DNA of 21,050 nt, taken from positions 1 to 21,050 of the forward strand of contig RXOD01004522.1 of NCBI GenBank assembly GCA_005223375.1, written 5' to 3'. The position numbers and the translations under genes were made by a program. The notes beneath the pieces were generated by a model. That model searched no databases. It saw nothing but the letters and a program-made list of their open reading frames with translations, and had not been told where the DNA came from. The stretch's first letter is position 1. Each line of letters begins with the position of its first letter. Positions 18,080 to 21,050 of the stretch are shown in pieces. The DNA is from Amoebophrya sp. AT5.2. Its lineage: Eukaryota; Sar; Dinophyceae; Syndiniales; Amoebophryaceae.

Positions 18080-18959
18080 TTTGGAGTGTAGTGCGGTGTT
18101 TTTCAGTGGTTTCCTACTGAATACAAACTGCAGAAGCTGACGCTACGCGTGTTGTGATAAGATTCAAAAGCTGATAGCCTACGAAAGAGCGCTGCAAGCA
18201 TTGGTTGAGGATGAAGTGTAGAGTCCACAATCTCCTATTAATTTTACACATAGGAGGATCAGTGATCATGAATTTTATGATCAGGCTACACCATCACGAT
18301 TTTCTGATCTTGTTGGTTGGTTTTTCCATTTCTGTTTTCAGCTTTTTCGAGCAATTTTTACCCCCCACCTTTGATAGGGGGGTGTCAAGTTTCAGATTGT
18401 TTTTTTGGCTTTTTCTGGGTACTTCCGATCATGGATCCTCTTCATGCGAACTGTTGTGTACTGATGTGGCCCACACCCAACTGCCTTCGCTTACGTTCCT
18501 TCCGTCGACTCGAGCGGGATTGTAGTTATTGCGACTTGTTTGATGGGTAGACGCACCTGAGGTAATGACAACATCGGTAGCAGATGGGGTATCGAAATCA
18601 TATAAAGTAGTAAAAACGACACTCAGTAGTTGAAAAGTATAGAAGTTGGGCGGTCTAACATAATTCAGCATCTACAGCAGGTACAGCATTTAGAATAAGA
18701 ATCAGTATGACTCAGTAGCACACGGACGATCTTGCTCAGCAGTATGATGCTGCTTCGCTCAGGATAATATCGATGTGACCTTGTTGGTTGAAGCATCACA
18801 CTTCTGCTTGATGAAGATGATTCGATCAGGATCAGTCTGATACAAAATAAAAGAGTATAAGGGGACGAGTTGCTGTGTTTGCGCACGAAACAGCATGCAC
18901 ATGCCGGGTCAGAAGAGCCTTATGACTATGACGCGCGAGGAGCAGATCTGCATCTGTAT
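18080..18959. other. Gap between genes A and B
   Basis: About 880 bp without a credible gene. It holds a TGATCAT/ATGATCA hairpin (18263-18283) and an ACCCCCC/GGGGGGT hairpin (18360-18383). It also holds a GATCAG-rich stretch near 18690-18840. A TTCTGCAG on the minus strand upstream of the gene B ATG could be a trans-splice acceptor. Confidence 0.45.
18360..18383. other. C6/G6 hairpin
   Basis: ACCCCCC (18360-18366) pairs with GGGGGGT (18377-18383) across a 10-nt loop. It lies in the gap upstream of gene B. Function unknown. Confidence 0.5.
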
Positions 18960-21050
18960 CTACTTTCGCCGCGGGACCACAGACAACTTCGTGGTCGAAG
19001 GAAGGGGTGCGTCACCAGCTGCGAGAGTCTGAGACTGTGACCTCCAAAATGTACGCAGGGAGAACGCGAGTAGGAGGACGACGCCAACTACCACCAGACT
19101 GCCGGCCGCCTGCGTCGCAATGCTGCCAGTTTTCGCAGCCCAGCGGTCGCTGCGTTCTCGTCCAGCTCTCGACGGCTTCAACGGCGGCCCATCCTTCGGC
19201 TTCGGCGGGGGGCCTCGTAATCCTTCATTGCGGGAACTCGCTTGCTCCGCAGCTTTCTCCCCCTCGGGAAGCGGAAGCTGTTCGCCCTGGCCAACTGACG
19301 CAAGCTGCTCTGCTTCTTCTTTCGCGCCCGCGGTCTTGCCCTTTTTAGCTGGCGGCGCAACCTCGTTGAGAATCGTCGAACCTTCTAACACCTCGGCACC
19401 GACATCTTTTCGCTCGCAAATCCGCTCCACAATCTTTTTGTTGACCGCGCCGCCCCCGAAGAATGCCTGCACAAGAATCCGCCCAAGCACGAATTTTTCA
19501 TCAATCAATTCCTCACAACTCCGCCGCTCGATGTCCGGATGCCCATTCGAGTGCCCCTGGTGATACGCTGCCCGCCCAAGCGCGTTTGGGGTTGCTTTCA
19601 AAAGGCGATCGTGTTCCGCGCTGCCGATCTGTGCCGCTAGGCTGTTGGCACCAAATGGAGCGAAGTGCTCATCGCTTCTGTAACAAACAACAAGACGCCC
19701 GCCTTCTGGGTTGAACTGCGTGACATGCGCTGCTTTCACGGCTGTCGGCCGGAAGGTTGCCGCAAACCCCTCCACTGCAGGCACCAACCTTACTTCGTGG
19801 GAGGTCCCTTCCCCTAATCTGGCCCACGGCACGTGGCACTTCGTAATTGGTCGATCGGACTTGTCGTAAAGCATCTGCGCACCCGGAACGGAGAGCGGGG
19901 CGGGGCAGCAAATTCTTGCCTCGGTCTCGAACTCGGCCGCGGTCTTGCAGTGATCGCTAACGGCTTGCTTTTGTTTTTCCCAGACCCGCCGCATGTAGGA
20001 GCTGCCCCTGCTCGCGCCCATAATGTTCGAGGAAAACGACGGAGCGCCGCCCCGAACCTTGTCGTCACCCATGCAATTCTGCCCGTCGCTTTCGTAGGCG
20101 AAGAGTTCGACTCCCCCATTGACAATGCGCTCCGGCACCTCGGAATCTAAGGGCTTCTGAAACAAAACATCTGAGTCCACGTAAATACCACTCTCCGCTA
20201 CCATAGGAAAACGAGAGTAAGGGGAACAGCGTGCACGCTTGCGGTACAAATGTTGTAGTTGCGGTACGTATCTTATGGTGCCCAAATGGCCGGCCACTGT
20301 TTCATTCATCACATGGTCATCCTTCATCTTGATCGGGATCGTGACCGTGGTCACGATCATCATCGGCTTCATCAGTCTCACATTGATCGCGCGGATGACC
20401 GACATGCGATATGGATCGTAGTGCCTTTAGATTAGGATCGTGGGATCAACAAAAAGCACGGCGTATCGTACAAAGTCGGACTTCGCTTGAGCGTACGGGA
20501 GGCTGTCAAACTCGTTCGGCAAGTCTGGTATGTAGTCCTTAGCGTTAGCGTCGTTAAGCTGAATAACCTTGGGCCTTATTGACTTCGTTCGCAAATGCAG
20601 CAACCAGCTCTCGACGTTCAGCGGCCACGTGCTAGGAAACTGATCACTCTGCGTTTTCTCGACGAAGTAAAACACGTTGAACGTAGCTTGCGCGCTCGTG
20701 GCCCCCGCGGACTGCAGTTTCAAGACCTCTATGCCTCTTTTCAAGCAGTCTCCAGCCCCGCTTTCTCCCTGCCGGATCGCTTTCTTGTCCACGTCAGTCA
20801 GGGCTCTTCCTGATTTTGCATCTTCGGACAATTCGTAGTACCTCAAGGAGGGTTTGTGGTGCGCCACGACCTTGTCACACTGGGACGACATGTTTTCGCA
20901 GTTTCCCTGGTGCTGGTAATTCCACACGCAGCGATCTAACTGCACCGGCCTCAATTCCTCCAGAATTTGCGACTTGGTCCACCCCGCGTTCTTGTATGCA
21001 TCCACCACTTCCTTCGAACCCAGGTGGTAGAATAGAGTCAACCAAAACCC
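18960..21050 (-). CDS. DXD-type glycosyltransferase with C-terminal membrane segment, 5' partial (gene A)
   Basis: Exon 1 is open to the window edge (21050-20451); exon 2 is about 20198-18960. The join gives SDFVRYAVLF plus AESGIYVDSDVLF, the core of the sugar-binding DXD family (GT32-like, as in OCH1 and alpha-1,4-galactosyltransferase-type enzymes). The DXD pair is the DSD of this motif, which binds metal and nucleotide sugar. Exon 1 shows other family features: a W-containing helix (ESWLLHLRTKSI) and a Leu-Pro stretch before the AKSDFVRY helix. About 50 to 30 residues before the end a hydrophobic stretch (SLVVVGVVLLLAFSL) looks like a membrane span, preceded by a Lys/Glu/Pro-rich linker. 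A Golgi or ER membrane enzyme is inferred, although the anchor is at the C-terminus rather than the usual N-terminus. The acceptor sugar cannot be told. Confidence 0.85.
20199..20450 (-). other. Intron of gene A with apparently non-canonical ends
   Basis: The intron is about 250 bp. Keeping the family spacing between RY and SGIY needs GTTGATCC...GGTA or TTGATCC...GGTAG boundaries, neither GT-AG. A GT-AG choice ending at GGAG (20194) is also in frame but deletes two residues. The unspliced frame hits a stop at once. It contains a palindrome with 10-bp arms and two TTGCGGTAC copies (20239-20247, 20259-20267). Confidence 0.55.
20337..20358. repeat. Near-perfect palindrome in the gene A intron
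   Basis: GATCGTGACC (20337-20346) and GGTCACGATC (20349-20358) are exact reverse complements with a 2-nt spacer. It lies in the middle of the intron and could fold the intron RNA. Confidence 0.85.

Noticed and set aside
18068..18090. AGCCATTTTGG on the plus strand at the start of gene B resembles the spliced leader core
   Set aside because: Only 11 nt match, it is on the wrong strand for the gene, and it is explained by the start context AAAATGGCT of gene B.

Overview
This is a eukaryotic nuclear window. I can build seven protein genes, and all seven lie on the minus strand. Six carry introns of about 100 to 750 bp, so the genes have to be assembled from exons. The best fit is a dinoflagellate, possibly a compact-genome syndinian such as Amoebophrya. 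Three things point there. All genes are co-oriented. An 18-nt exact match to the 3' part of the dinoflagellate spliced leader sits on the same strand in the 5' flank of one gene (5823-5840). TTTAGGG-type telomere-like units occur at 12362-12387. The lineage is inference; the sequence matches are seen directly, but the spliced-leader sequence is recalled rather than searched.

Layout in transcription order, from right to left. (A) 21050-18960: sugar-transferring DXD glycosyltransferase, 5' end outside the window, one intron with apparently non-canonical ends, C-terminal membrane segment. (B) 18079-17472: 151-residue Lys/Glu/Ala-rich acidic protein, two exons. A perfect 29-bp inverted repeat lies just past its stop. 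(C) 16256-14790: MO25/CAB39 scaffold protein, three exons, with a roughly 58-residue Pro/Gly/Ala/Ser insertion. (D) 13889-12363 and (E) 11671-9564: tandem paralogues with the order Cys/His module, ankyrin repeats, SAP domain, C2HC finger. E has an intron inside the SAP domain and D does not. The C-terminus and stop codon of D are encoded by telomere-like DNA. (F) 8956-6435: five-exon gene with a Pro/Gln-rich N-terminus, a coiled coil and an unrecognised C-terminal module. (G) 5443-119: eight-exon gene for a 1315-residue, mostly disordered protein with two CCCH zinc fingers.

The genes do not form an obvious pathway. Likely roles are RNA binding (G), chromatin or nucleic-acid binding (D, E), kinase scaffolding (C) and glycan synthesis (A). 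The gaps between genes show no convincing coding sequence, but they hold hairpins, short tandem duplications and microsatellites. All splice models come from reading phase, GT/AG signals and protein alignment by eye; no transcript data were available. Across 15 canonical introns the acceptor is always CAG, while the donor is loose (GTAC in five, GTAG in four).
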